From: a virus
Virus record (IMG/VR): IMGVR_UViG_3300034050_000199
Coordinates: 1-53,395 of that record
Direction: 5' to 3' (one strand)
Length of the DNA stretch: 53,395 nt
Part shown: positions 28,271-36,600 of the stretch, in pieces
Layout of the letters: the number at the start of each line of letters is the position of its first letter
Position numbering within the stretch: position 1 is the stretch's first letter
Position numbers and translations under genes: made by a program
The notes under the pieces: model-generated
Told to the model about the DNA's origin: nothing
Databases searched by the model: none
Seen by the model: only the letters and a program-made list of their open reading frames with translations

Positions 28271-30688
28271 ATGGTTTATACTAATAATAATAGTTCTTTT
28301 CCTAGTCAGGTAGTACCAGATTCAGAGAAACAAAGCTACGAGTACGGAGCTAAAGTAGGTAGAGCTATTGAAAACGAATGGTTTAGAGGTGATAGAGTTG
28401 GTGGTGCTGGAAACAGATGGGGATCCAACTGGCAAAACTTCCACAGATTAAGATTATATGCTAGAGGTGAGCAATCAGTTCAAAAGTATAAAGATGAATT
28501 ATCAATCAATGGTGATTTATCTTATTTGAATCTTGACTGGAAACCTGTACCTGTTATACCTAAGTTTGTTGACATCGTTGTTAACGGTATATCTAGCAAG
28601 AACTACGATATTAAAGCATACGCACAAGATCCAGATTCAATTAAAAAGAAAACAAATTATGCTTCTGCAATACTTGAAGACATGATGGCCAAAGATCTTT
28701 TAAATGAAATACAAGGAACGTTAGGAGCAAATCTATATAATACTATGGATCCTGCTAATTTACCAGAGGATAAAGAAGAATTAGAAATTAGACTTCAATT
28801 AAGTTACAAGCAAGAAATTGAAATAGCTGAAGAAGAAGTAATAAGTCAAATATTAGATAACAATAAATATCCGTTAATAAACAAAAGATTAAATTACGAT
28901 TTAGTTGTTTTGGGTATTGCGGCAACAAAAACAAATTGGAACAAAGCAGAAGGAGTAACAATAGATTATGTTGACCCTGCTAACCTTGTTTATTCTTACA
29001 CAGAGGATCCAAACTTTGAAGATATATATTATGTTGGTGAAGTTAGATCTGTTACGTTAGAAGAGGTTAAAATGCAATTTCCACATTTAACAAAAGCTGA
29101 TTTAGAAGAGATTGAAAAATATCCAGGTGATGTAAATTATACACGTAACTATTACGGACAAGATTATGACACTTCTAATGTACAGGTGTTGTATTTTGAA
29201 TACAAAACATTTTCTAATCAAGTATTTAAAATTAAACAAACAGATGTTGGTTTAGAAAAAGCATTAGAAAAAACGGATGATTTTAATCCACCAGAAAGCG
29301 ATACATTTAGCAAAGTATCAAGAAGTATTGAAGTTTTATATTCAGGAGCAAAAATATTAGGTCACGAAAAAATGTTAGAATGGAAACTAGCAGAGAATAT
29401 GACGAGACCATTTGCTGATACAACAAGAGTACAAATGAATTATGCTATTTGTGCACCAAGAATGTATAAAGGCAGAATTGAATCATTAGTAAGCCGTATA
29501 ACAGGGTTTGCAGATATGATCCAGTTAACGCATTTAAAGATACAACAAGTATTAGCTAGATTAGTTCCTGATGGTGTATTCGTCGATGTTGATGGGTTAG
29601 CCGAAGTTGATTTAGGTAATGGTACAAATTATAATCCTGCAGAAGCATTAAATATGTATTTCCAAACAGGTAGTATCGTTGGTAGATCAATGACGCAAGA
29701 TGGAGATATGAACAGAGCTAAAATTCCAATACAGGAATTACAAACTTCATCAGGTAGCGGCAAGATACAATCATTAATACAAACATATCAGTATTACTTA
29801 CAAATGATACGTGATGTAACCGGATTAAATGAGGCAAGAGATGCTAGTACACCAGACAGAGATGCTTTGGTTGGTTTACAAAAAATGGCAGCAGCAAATT
29901 CAAACACTGCAACAAGACACATATTACAATCGAGTTTATATTTAACTCTACGTATATGTGAAAACATTTCAAGAAGAGTAGCTGATTCATTGAACTTCCC
30001 ATTAACAGCAAGTTCATTAATGCAAAGTATATCGGTATCATCAGTAGAAACATTAAAAGAATTACAAAACTTAAACTTACATGACTTTGGTATTTTCTTA
30101 GAATTAGAACCAGATGAAGAAGAAAGAGCACAATTAGAACAAAACATACAAGTTGCTTTACAATCAGGGGGTATTGATCTTGAAGATGCTATTGACTTAA
30201 GACAAATTAAAAATATTAAGCTAGCTAATCAGTCTCTTAAATATAAAAGAAAAAAGAAACAAGAAAGGGATCAAGAAAATCAAAAAGCAAACATACAAGC
30301 ACAAGCTCAAGCAAACGCTCAGTTAGCGCAAGAAACAGCAATGGCTGAAGTACAAAAGCAACAGGCAATTACAGAACAAAAAATACAATTAGAGCAATCT
30401 AAGTTAAATTTCGAGATTCAAAAGATGCAACAGGAAGCATTGATAAAGAAACAGTTAATGGCAGAAGAATTTAGTTATCAATTGCAATTAGCAGAAATGC
30501 AACTGGCTCAGGCTCAAGAGAAACTTAATAAAATGGAAGATCGTAAAGATCAAAGAACAAAGTTACAAGCCACACAACAATCTGAATTGATTGAACAAAG
30601 ACAAAACAATACATTACCAAAAGATTTTGAATCAGCAGGGTTTGACAATCTTGGTGGGTTTGGTTTGGAGCAGTTCTCTCCTAAATAG
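28271..30688 (+). CDS. Portal protein, 805 aa
   Basis: Position directly after terminase, length near 800 aa and body features (a VDPANLVYSYTEDPNFEDIY wing segment and an R-D-V-T-G-L-N-E-A-R-D motif before the crown) identify the portal. It forms a dodecameric ring at one capsid vertex. The last 150 residues are a Gln/Ala-rich coiled coil (ERDQENQKANIQAQAQANAQ) that would be the barrel inside the head. The size and long barrel match podovirus portals such as P22 and crAss-type phages. Confidence 0.88.
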   Translation: MVYTNNNSSFPSQVVPDSEKQSYEYGAKVGRAIENEWFRGDRVGGAGNRWGSNWQNFHRLRLYARGEQSVQKYKDELSINGDLSYLNLDWKPVPVIPKFVDIVVNGISSKNYDIKAYAQDPDSIKKKTNYASAILEDMMAKDLLNEIQGTLGANLYNTMDPANLPEDKEELEIRLQLSYKQEIEIAEEEVISQILDNNKYPLINKRLNYDLVVLGIAATKTNWNKAEGVTIDYVDPANLVYSYTEDPNFEDIYYVGEVRSVTLEEVKMQFPHLTKADLEEIEKYPGDVNYTRNYYGQDYDTSNVQVLYFEYKTFSNQVFKIKQTDVGLEKALEKTDDFNPPESDTFSKVSRSIEVLYSGAKILGHEKMLEWKLAENMTRPFADTTRVQMNYAICAPRMYKGRIESLVSRITGFADMIQLTHLKIQQVLARLVPDGVFVDVDGLAEVDLGNGTNYNPAEALNMYFQTGSIVGRSMTQDGDMNRAKIPIQELQTSSGSGKIQSLIQTYQYYLQMIRDVTGLNEARDASTPDRDALVGLQKMAAANSNTATRHILQSSLYLTLRICENISRRVADSLNFPLTASSLMQSISVSSVETLKELQNLNLHDFGIFLELEPDEEERAQLEQNIQVALQSGGIDLEDAIDLRQIKNIKLANQSLKYKRKKKQERDQENQKANIQAQAQANAQLAQETAMAEVQKQQAITEQKIQLEQSKLNFEIQKMQQEALIKKQLMAEEFSYQLQLAEMQLAQAQEKLNKMEDRKDQRTKLQATQQSELIEQRQNNTLPKDFESAGFDNLGGFGLEQFSPK

Positions 30689-30699
30689 AACAACACAAC

Positions 30700-30725
30700 T
30701 AATTATATAATATTTTATCATGGCA
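30700..30725. repeat. 26-bp repeated leader, unit 1
   Basis: The leader ending at the ATG of the scaffold gene is identical over 26 bases to that of the gene after the capsid gene (33455-33480). It contains TATAAT, so it may be a -10 box and 5' leader. Confidence 0.7.
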
Positions 30726-31880
30726 GAACAAATTAAACAAGAAGGTGACTTTAAAATTAAAAAAGCTAAAGTACCTACCATTAAGCATGTATCAGCACAG
30801 TCTGTTGCAAAAGTAGATTTAACAACTAAACCAGTAGGCGATGCCGTTCAAGAGCAAACAACAGATGAAGGCGTGTTACAGCCAGGGCAACCCGAAATGG
30901 GATTGCAAGAAGTGGTCGAAGGAAACACCGAGCAAAAAATCATTACCGAACCGGTTGATGAGAAAGAAGTAGTTGTAGTTAATATTACAGAAACTACTGA
31001 AGAAGCAAAAGAACTTGAAGCAGAAGCAGAAAAAGCAATTAATGATTTAAAAGTATCAGGTAAACCATTACCAGAGAATATTGAAAAGTTAATTACTTTT
31101 ATGGAAGAAACAGGTGGAGATATAGAAGATTATACCCGTTTAAATACGGATTATTCTAAATTAAACCCAGAAGTTCTATTAAAAGAATATTACAAGAAAA
31201 CAAAACCACATTTAGATTTAGATGAGATTGACTTTCACATGGAAGAAACTTTTTCGTATGATGAGGATGAGGATGATGAGCGAGAAATTAAAAAGAAACG
31301 TATCGCTTTCAAAGAAGAGGTTGGTAAAGCCAAAAGCTTTCTAGAGGATCTTAAGAGTAAATATTATGATGAAATTAAATTAAAGTCTAATGTAAACCCA
31401 GATCAACAAAAAGCAATTGATTTTTTCAATCGATACAAAGAGGATCAACAATCAGTTGAGCAAATGCATTCAGCATTTAAAGATAATACCAAAAAGTTTT
31501 TTACACAAGATTTCAAAGGTTTTGATTTCAACGCAGGTGGAAAAACATTCAGGTTTAATCTACAAAATACTGACGCTGTTGCAGATAAACAATCAAACAT
31601 TACTAACCTACTTAAGAAGTTCTTAAACGAAAAAGGTGAAGTAACAGATATGACTGGGTATCATAAAGCAATGTATGCTGCTGAAAACACTGACAGTATT
31701 GCAAACCATTTTTACGAACAAGGTAAAGCTGACGCTATTAAAGAGATGTTAGCTAAATCAAACAACATTTCAACAGAGCCTAGACAAACGTCTGCTGGTG
31801 AAATTAACGTGAATGGATTTAAAGTAAGAGCTATCAATGGTGTTGATTCTTCAAAATTAAGAATTAAGAGTAAATTTTAA
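30720..31880 (+). CDS. Scaffolding/capsid-assembly protein, 386 aa
   Basis: A highly charged, mainly helical protein lies between portal and capsid, the usual position for scaffold. An acidic N-terminal half contains many E-x-E repeats, with FSYDEDEDDEREIKKKR in the middle, and a helical C-terminal half ends SSKLRIKSKF, probably the capsid-contact segment. It would form the internal core on which the shell assembles. No protease motif is visible, so it probably leaves or remains uncut. Confidence 0.75.
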   Translation: MAEQIKQEGDFKIKKAKVPTIKHVSAQSVAKVDLTTKPVGDAVQEQTTDEGVLQPGQPEMGLQEVVEGNTEQKIITEPVDEKEVVVVNITETTEEAKELEAEAEKAINDLKVSGKPLPENIEKLITFMEETGGDIEDYTRLNTDYSKLNPEVLLKEYYKKTKPHLDLDEIDFHMEETFSYDEDEDDEREIKKKRIAFKEEVGKAKSFLEDLKSKYYDEIKLKSNVNPDQQKAIDFFNRYKEDQQSVEQMHSAFKDNTKKFFTQDFKGFDFNAGGKTFRFNLQNTDAVADKQSNITNLLKKFLNEKGEVTDMTGYHKAMYAAENTDSIANHFYEQGKADAIKEMLAKSNNISTEPRQTSAGEINVNGFKVRAINGVDSSKLRIKSKF

Positions 31881-31897
31881 ACTAAAACAAACACATT

Positions 31898-33382
31898 ATG
31901 GCAACAGTAAATGTTACCCCGAACTTCGGTTCGATTAAGCCGTCACAAAAGCAACAAGCTTTAGACACAAACTATTTAAACTTTACGGATCCAAGTAACG
32001 CGGATTTCGTATCATTTGCACAACAATATTTACCAGAAGTTTATGAAGCTGAGGTAGAGCGTTATGGAAACAGAACATTATCTGGTTTCTTACGTATGGT
32101 TGGTGCTGAAATGCCAATGTCTTCTGACCAAGTTATCTGGTCTGAACAAAACAGATTACACGTTGCATACACAGGTGTAGACGTTGTAAGTGCTGCAGGT
32201 AATACTTTATTGATTGCAAGTAATTTGAATCCTTCTGTTGCTACTGATTATGTAGCTAACGTTATTTCAAAAAACCAAACAATCGTTATTATGAATCCTG
32301 CAACAGGATTAGAAGTTAAAGCTATCGTTACTGTTTCTGGAGCAAATGATACTTCTTCTAACGCTGCGAATGGTGCATTAACTGTTGCTCCTTATACTGC
32401 TGCTACTTTAGCTGCTGCTGGATTTACAGATGGAATGGACGATTTAAAAATCTTCGTTTATGGTTCTGAATACAAAAAAGGATCTACTTTAACAGGTGAT
32501 GATTACACTAGCATTCAACCTTCATTCACTCAATTTAATAACTCTCCAGTAATTATCCGTAACAAATATGCTGTTAATGGATCTGACACTGCACAAATCG
32601 GATGGGTAGAAATTGCTACTGAAGATGGTGCTGATGGTTACTACTGGTACTTAAAAGCTGAATCTGAAACAAGATTACGTTTTGAAGACTATTTAGAAAT
32701 GACAGTTGTAGAGGGTGAATTAGCTGCTGCAGGATCTGCTGCATTAGCTGCTGGTAAAAAAGGTACACAAGGTTTATTTGCTGCTGTTGAAGACAGAGGA
32801 AATATCTTAAATAACTTTAGCCCAGTTGGCGGTTTAGGTTCTTTCGATAATATCTTGAAAAACTTAGATACTCAAGGAGCAATCGAAGAAAACATGTTAT
32901 TCTTAAACCGTCAATTATCTTTAGATTTTGATGATATGTTAGCTGGTTTATCTGCTGGTTCAGCGGGTGGGGTTGCTTACGGTTTATTTGAAAACTCATC
33001 TGAGATGGCATTAAACTTAGGTTTCTCTGGATTCAGAAGAGGTTCTTATGACTTCTACAAAACTGACTGGAAATACTTAAACGATGCTTCAACTCGTGGG
33101 GCAATGACAGGTGTTGGTAGTTCAATCGAAGGTGTATTAATTCCAGCTGGAACTTCTACAGTTTACGATCAAATTTTAGGAACTAACATCCGTAGACCAT
33201 TCTTACACGTTCGTTATAGAGCTGCACAAGCTGATGACCGTAGAATGAAATCTTGGATCACTGGATCTGTTGGAGGTGCTTACACATCTGACTTAGATGC
33301 AATGGAGGTACACTTCTTATCTGAAAGATGTTTATGTGTGCAAGGTGCTAATAACTTCGTGTTATTCACTGCTTCAGCATAA
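31898..33382 (+). CDS. Major capsid protein (HK97-type), 494 aa
   Basis: It starts MATVNVTPNFGSIKPSQKQQ, with the conserved Y-L-P-E-V-Y-E-A-E-V-E-R-Y-G-N-R-T-L-S-G-F, then V-G-A-E-M-P-M-S-S-D-Q and W-S-E-Q-N-R-L-H region I associate with crAss-like and related marine Bacteroidota phage capsids. Length near 490 matches. The codon choice is richer in C-ending codons (AAC, TTC, ATC, TAC) than its neighbours, as expected for a very highly expressed gene. It follows scaffold by 17 bp and has its own terminator. Confidence 0.88.
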   Translation: MATVNVTPNFGSIKPSQKQQALDTNYLNFTDPSNADFVSFAQQYLPEVYEAEVERYGNRTLSGFLRMVGAEMPMSSDQVIWSEQNRLHVAYTGVDVVSAAGNTLLIASNLNPSVATDYVANVISKNQTIVIMNPATGLEVKAIVTVSGANDTSSNAANGALTVAPYTAATLAAAGFTDGMDDLKIFVYGSEYKKGSTLTGDDYTSIQPSFTQFNNSPVIIRNKYAVNGSDTAQIGWVEIATEDGADGYYWYLKAESETRLRFEDYLEMTVVEGELAAAGSAALAAGKKGTQGLFAAVEDRGNILNNFSPVGGLGSFDNILKNLDTQGAIEENMLFLNRQLSLDFDDMLAGLSAGSAGGVAYGLFENSSEMALNLGFSGFRRGSYDFYKTDWKYLNDASTRGAMTGVGSSIEGVLIPAGTSTVYDQILGTNIRRPFLHVRYRAAQADDRRMKSWITGSVGGAYTSDLDAMEVHFLSERCLCVQGANNFVLFTASA

Positions 33383-33399
33383 GCATAAATAATTGTAAA

Positions 33400-33434
33400 T
33401 TTTACCCTCGTTGAATCTACGGGGGTAATTTTTA
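33400..33434 (+). terminator. Rho-independent terminator after capsid gene
   Basis: A stem TTACCCTCG (33402-33410) / CGGGGGTAA (33420-33428) with a nine-base loop is followed by TTTTT. It is a strong hairpin with a U-tract 20 bases after the capsid stop and would limit readthrough to downstream genes. Confidence 0.88.
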
Positions 33435-33454
33435 CTCTTTTAATAAACAATAAT

Positions 33455-33480
33455 TAATTATATAATATTTTATCATGGCA
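33455..33480. repeat. 26-bp repeated leader, unit 2
   Basis: An exact duplicate of the leader at 30700-30725, placed just after the capsid terminator and ending at the next ATG. It includes TATAAT, so a local promoter restart is plausible. Confidence 0.7.
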
Positions 33481-34359
33481 CAAGCTAAAACTGCTGCTAA
33501 AGCAAAAACTATTCAACCAAGTACATACGTTGAACCAGAAAATACATTTGAACAAAGTGTTGAAGAAACATACACATTAGATGAACAACCAGTTGCGAAA
33601 ACAAAACCGCAAACAGTGTTACCAAAATGGGAAATTAAAGATAGAACATATATTTTAGCAGGGCCACACTCTCCTTTAACATATACTATTTCTTCAAGAC
33701 ATACAAGTAGATTCCCTTTATTATGGTTTGACAAAGATAATGGTGATCAAAAAGAATTAAGATATGCTACGAACCAAAACTCTGTTTTTGTAGAAGATCA
33801 AAAAGGAGAATCAACCTTGGGACATATCATATTTAAAAACGGTACTTTGTTTGTACCAAAAGAAAAACAAAACTTACAAAAACTATTATCATTATATCAC
33901 CCAGACTTAAATAAGAAGTACAGAGAGTTTGATCCTGTTATTACTGCTGGAGATGATTTAGATGATATGGATATACAATTAGATGCGATGAATGCAGCAA
34001 GAGAAATGGATATTGATCAAGCTGAGGCAATACTAAGAGTTGAGATTGGATCTAAAGTTTCTAAAATGACTTCTAAAGAAATTAAAAGAGACTTAATGTT
34101 ATTTGCTAGAAGTAATCCATATTTATTTATTGATTTAGCAAATGATGAAAACGTACAGCTTAGAAATGTAGCTATTAGAGCTGTTGAAGCTGGTATCGTA
34201 ACTTTATCGCAAGATCAACGTACATTCTTATGGACATCGAACAATAGAAAATTAATGACTGTACCATTTGATGAAAACCCATACTCAGCTATGGCGGCAT
34301 TCTTCAAAACAGATGAAGGTATAGAAGTTTACAGGTCTATAGAGAAAAAAATAGATTAA
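33475..34359 (+). CDS. Virion structural protein after capsid, 294 aa
   Basis: It begins MAQAKTAAKAKTIQPSTYVE. A disordered Ala/Lys/Thr start leads to a beta-rich domain (Y-I-L-A-G-P-H-S-P-L-T-Y) at about 50-140 and a helical C-terminal half with S-K-V-S-K-M-T-S-K-E-I-K-R-D-L-M-L-F. Position between capsid and connector suggests a head-decoration or head-completion protein. It has its own repeated leader. No family is recognised with confidence. Confidence 0.65.
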   Translation: MAQAKTAAKAKTIQPSTYVEPENTFEQSVEETYTLDEQPVAKTKPQTVLPKWEIKDRTYILAGPHSPLTYTISSRHTSRFPLLWFDKDNGDQKELRYATNQNSVFVEDQKGESTLGHIIFKNGTLFVPKEKQNLQKLLSLYHPDLNKKYREFDPVITAGDDLDDMDIQLDAMNAAREMDIDQAEAILRVEIGSKVSKMTSKEIKRDLMLFARSNPYLFIDLANDENVQLRNVAIRAVEAGIVTLSQDQRTFLWTSNNRKLMTVPFDENPYSAMAAFFKTDEGIEVYRSIEKKID

Positions 34360-34370
34360 CACGTAATATT

Positions 34371-34411
34371 AATATATAGAGCGGTGGCTTAACGGTTACC
34401 GCTTATATATT
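34371..34411 (+). terminator. Strong intergenic hairpin (terminator-like or tRNA D-arm relic)
   Basis: AATATATA and AGCGGT pair with ACCGCT and TATATATT, giving 14 bp around one bulged G and a 12-base loop GGCTTAACGGTT. There is no long U-run, so termination is uncertain. The loop and stem look like a tRNA D-arm, so it may be a tRNA fragment or an RNA-processing stem. Confidence 0.5.
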
Positions 34412-34428
34412 ATAATAAAATAAGCAAA

Positions 34429-35358
34429 ATGGCAATAAACGTAGATACAGTTTACAAAACCGTTTTATTAATACTTAACAAGGAGCAACGTGGTTACATG
34501 ACTCCTGATGAGTTTAATAAAATAGCAACTCAAGTTCAACTTGAAATATTCGAGGATTATTTTAATAATCTTAATCAACAATTAAGAGTACCGGATAATG
34601 ACAGTGAATATGCTGATAGGATAAAGAATTTAGATGAGCAATTAGCTGTGTTTAAAACTATAGGTAATTGTACTTATGTAGGTAATAGTGAATGGACTTT
34701 GCCAACATCATCAGGTATGGCTGTATATTCTTATGGCTTTACAACGGTTAATAATCAACCAGCATATATTCTTGGCAATCAATTAACGCAAGCAAGAATA
34801 CAAAATGGTTTGGTAAAAGTTTATTTTAGTGGAGTTTTACAAAATCCATCAGCATATACTATAGCAGACAATAATATAATATTAACAGCATTACCTACAA
34901 CAGCATTTGATGTGCTTATTACGGTTACTGATAACGACTTTTACAGATTAGGTACTGTAATATATGATGATACAATTGAAATGCAGAGAGTGCAGCGAAA
35001 TAACTTATTATATATAAATAAATCACCTTTAACAAAACCGACAAAAAAATACCCACTATATATATACGAAGAGGAAAAATTATACGTATATCCAGAAACA
35101 ATAGCCACAAACGATAAAGTTACAGCTTCTTTTGTTAGAAAGCCTAAAGATGTTATATGGAATTTTACCGCAACTGCTCCTTATTATACATATTCGTATA
35201 GTCCCAATACTTCGCAACAATTTGAATTAATGGTTTCTGAACAAACGAATGTTATAACAAAAATATTGTTATATTCGGGTGTTGTTATTAAAGATCCACA
35301 AATAATTCAAGTTGCAGCACAACAGATTCAAAACGAAAACATAAATTCAAAATCATAA
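34429..35358 (+). CDS. Connector/ring-type tail protein, 309 aa
   Basis: It starts MAINVDTVYKTVLLILNKEQ and continues R-G-Y-M-T-P-D-E-F-N-K. This conserved N-terminal helix pair is frequent in structural proteins next to portals in environmental podovirus-like phages. The rest is beta-rich, with an insertion domain around 90-170. By position (after capsid, before a second adaptor) it is probably a head-tail connector ring. No catalytic motif. Confidence 0.68.
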   Translation: MAINVDTVYKTVLLILNKEQRGYMTPDEFNKIATQVQLEIFEDYFNNLNQQLRVPDNDSEYADRIKNLDEQLAVFKTIGNCTYVGNSEWTLPTSSGMAVYSYGFTTVNNQPAYILGNQLTQARIQNGLVKVYFSGVLQNPSAYTIADNNIILTALPTTAFDVLITVTDNDFYRLGTVIYDDTIEMQRVQRNNLLYINKSPLTKPTKKYPLYIYEEEKLYVYPETIATNDKVTASFVRKPKDVIWNFTATAPYYTYSYSPNTSQQFELMVSEQTNVITKILLYSGVVIKDPQIIQVAAQQIQNENINSKS

Positions 35359-35364
35359 TAAAAT

Positions 35365-36594
35365 ATGGCATTTCCAGATGGCGGATTAATTACCGAAACA
35401 AATAGACAATATTATGCTGGAGCACAAGGCTTTCAGGTAGAAGGATTAGGTCAAACGGAATTTACATTCACTTTTGATACTGAATTATTTTTAGGTGGTC
35501 CAGACGCATGGAGTCCAGATGACGCCGGCTATGCTTTAAATAATTTTAAATTATATACTAGTATTAACGGTATAGATTTTACAGAGTACACATCAGAATA
35601 TAGATTATCAAAGAATACAATAACATTTGATACAGCCGTCGGACAAGGAGATGTTGTAGTTGTGCAACTTAAATCAACTGAAGGTGGTAATTATGGAGAC
35701 TATGATGCTTATGGGGACGCCGTAGAGAACAATTACGGAGGTTATTCTTATATTACCTTAGATGATATTATAAATAACTTTATTGTTGCTTATGTTGGCT
35801 CTGGTAAGCTTATATCAGATGTTAAAAGAACCGATGTGTTGTTCCATGCAAAACGTGGATTACAAGAATTTAGTTATGATGTACTAAAAAGCGTAAAATC
35901 GCAAGAACTTACAATACCACCTAGCTTAAGCATTATATTGCCTCAAGACTATGTGAACTATGTTAAAATGTCATGGATAGATAACCAAGGGATTAAACAT
36001 CCGATTTATCCTACATCGTTAACAATAGATCCATCAGAAACCCCATTACAAGATAATATAGGTCAACCAATACAAAGTAGTTATGATGATAACTTAGAAG
36101 GTTCATCTATAACTGAAGAGAGATGGAAGAAAATGAATAATGGCAAATTACTAAACTATATCAATGGAGTTGGTAACAATGACGGATTTGGTAATGGATG
36201 GAACAATGGATATGATTATGGTTACTACGGTAGAAGATACGGTATGGACCCTCAATATGCAAACTACAATGGTACATTTACCATAAACGAAAGCGAAGGA
36301 AAAATATCATTCTCAAGTAATTTAGTTGGTATGTTAATTGTATTTGAATACATATCTGACGGTTTAGCTTACGAATTAGATAGTAAGATACCTAAGATGG
36401 CAGAAGAAGCAATGTATGCACATATATTACATTCAATAATATCTACAAGATCAAATCAACCTGAGTATTTAGTGCAACGTCTTAAAAGAGAAAGAAGTGC
36501 TAAATTAAGAAACGCTAAGATTAGATTATCTAATATTAAATTAGAAGAGTTTACACAGGTTATGAGAGGAAAATCAAAATGGATTAAACACTAA
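35365..36594 (+). CDS. Head-tail adaptor/ring protein, 409 aa
   Basis: The N-terminal 110 residues are a beta domain (QTEFTFTFDTELFLGGPDAW). A helical part with I-I-N-N-F-I-V-A-Y-V-G-S-G-K-L and H-A-K-R-G-L-Q-E-F-S-Y-D-V-L follows; this helix bundle is typical of P22 gp4-type connector proteins. A Gly/Asn/Tyr-rich loop (about 265-300) precedes a final helix that is basic (KRERSAKLRNAKIRLSNIKL). It would bridge portal and tail hub. Six bases separate it from the previous gene. Confidence 0.7.
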   Translation: MAFPDGGLITETNRQYYAGAQGFQVEGLGQTEFTFTFDTELFLGGPDAWSPDDAGYALNNFKLYTSINGIDFTEYTSEYRLSKNTITFDTAVGQGDVVVVQLKSTEGGNYGDYDAYGDAVENNYGGYSYITLDDIINNFIVAYVGSGKLISDVKRTDVLFHAKRGLQEFSYDVLKSVKSQELTIPPSLSIILPQDYVNYVKMSWIDNQGIKHPIYPTSLTIDPSETPLQDNIGQPIQSSYDDNLEGSSITEERWKKMNNGKLLNYINGVGNNDGFGNGWNNGYDYGYYGRRYGMDPQYANYNGTFTINESEGKISFSSNLVGMLIVFEYISDGLAYELDSKIPKMAEEAMYAHILHSIISTRSNQPEYLVQRLKRERSAKLRNAKIRLSNIKLEEFTQVMRGKSKWIKH

Positions 36595-36600
36595 AATTAA

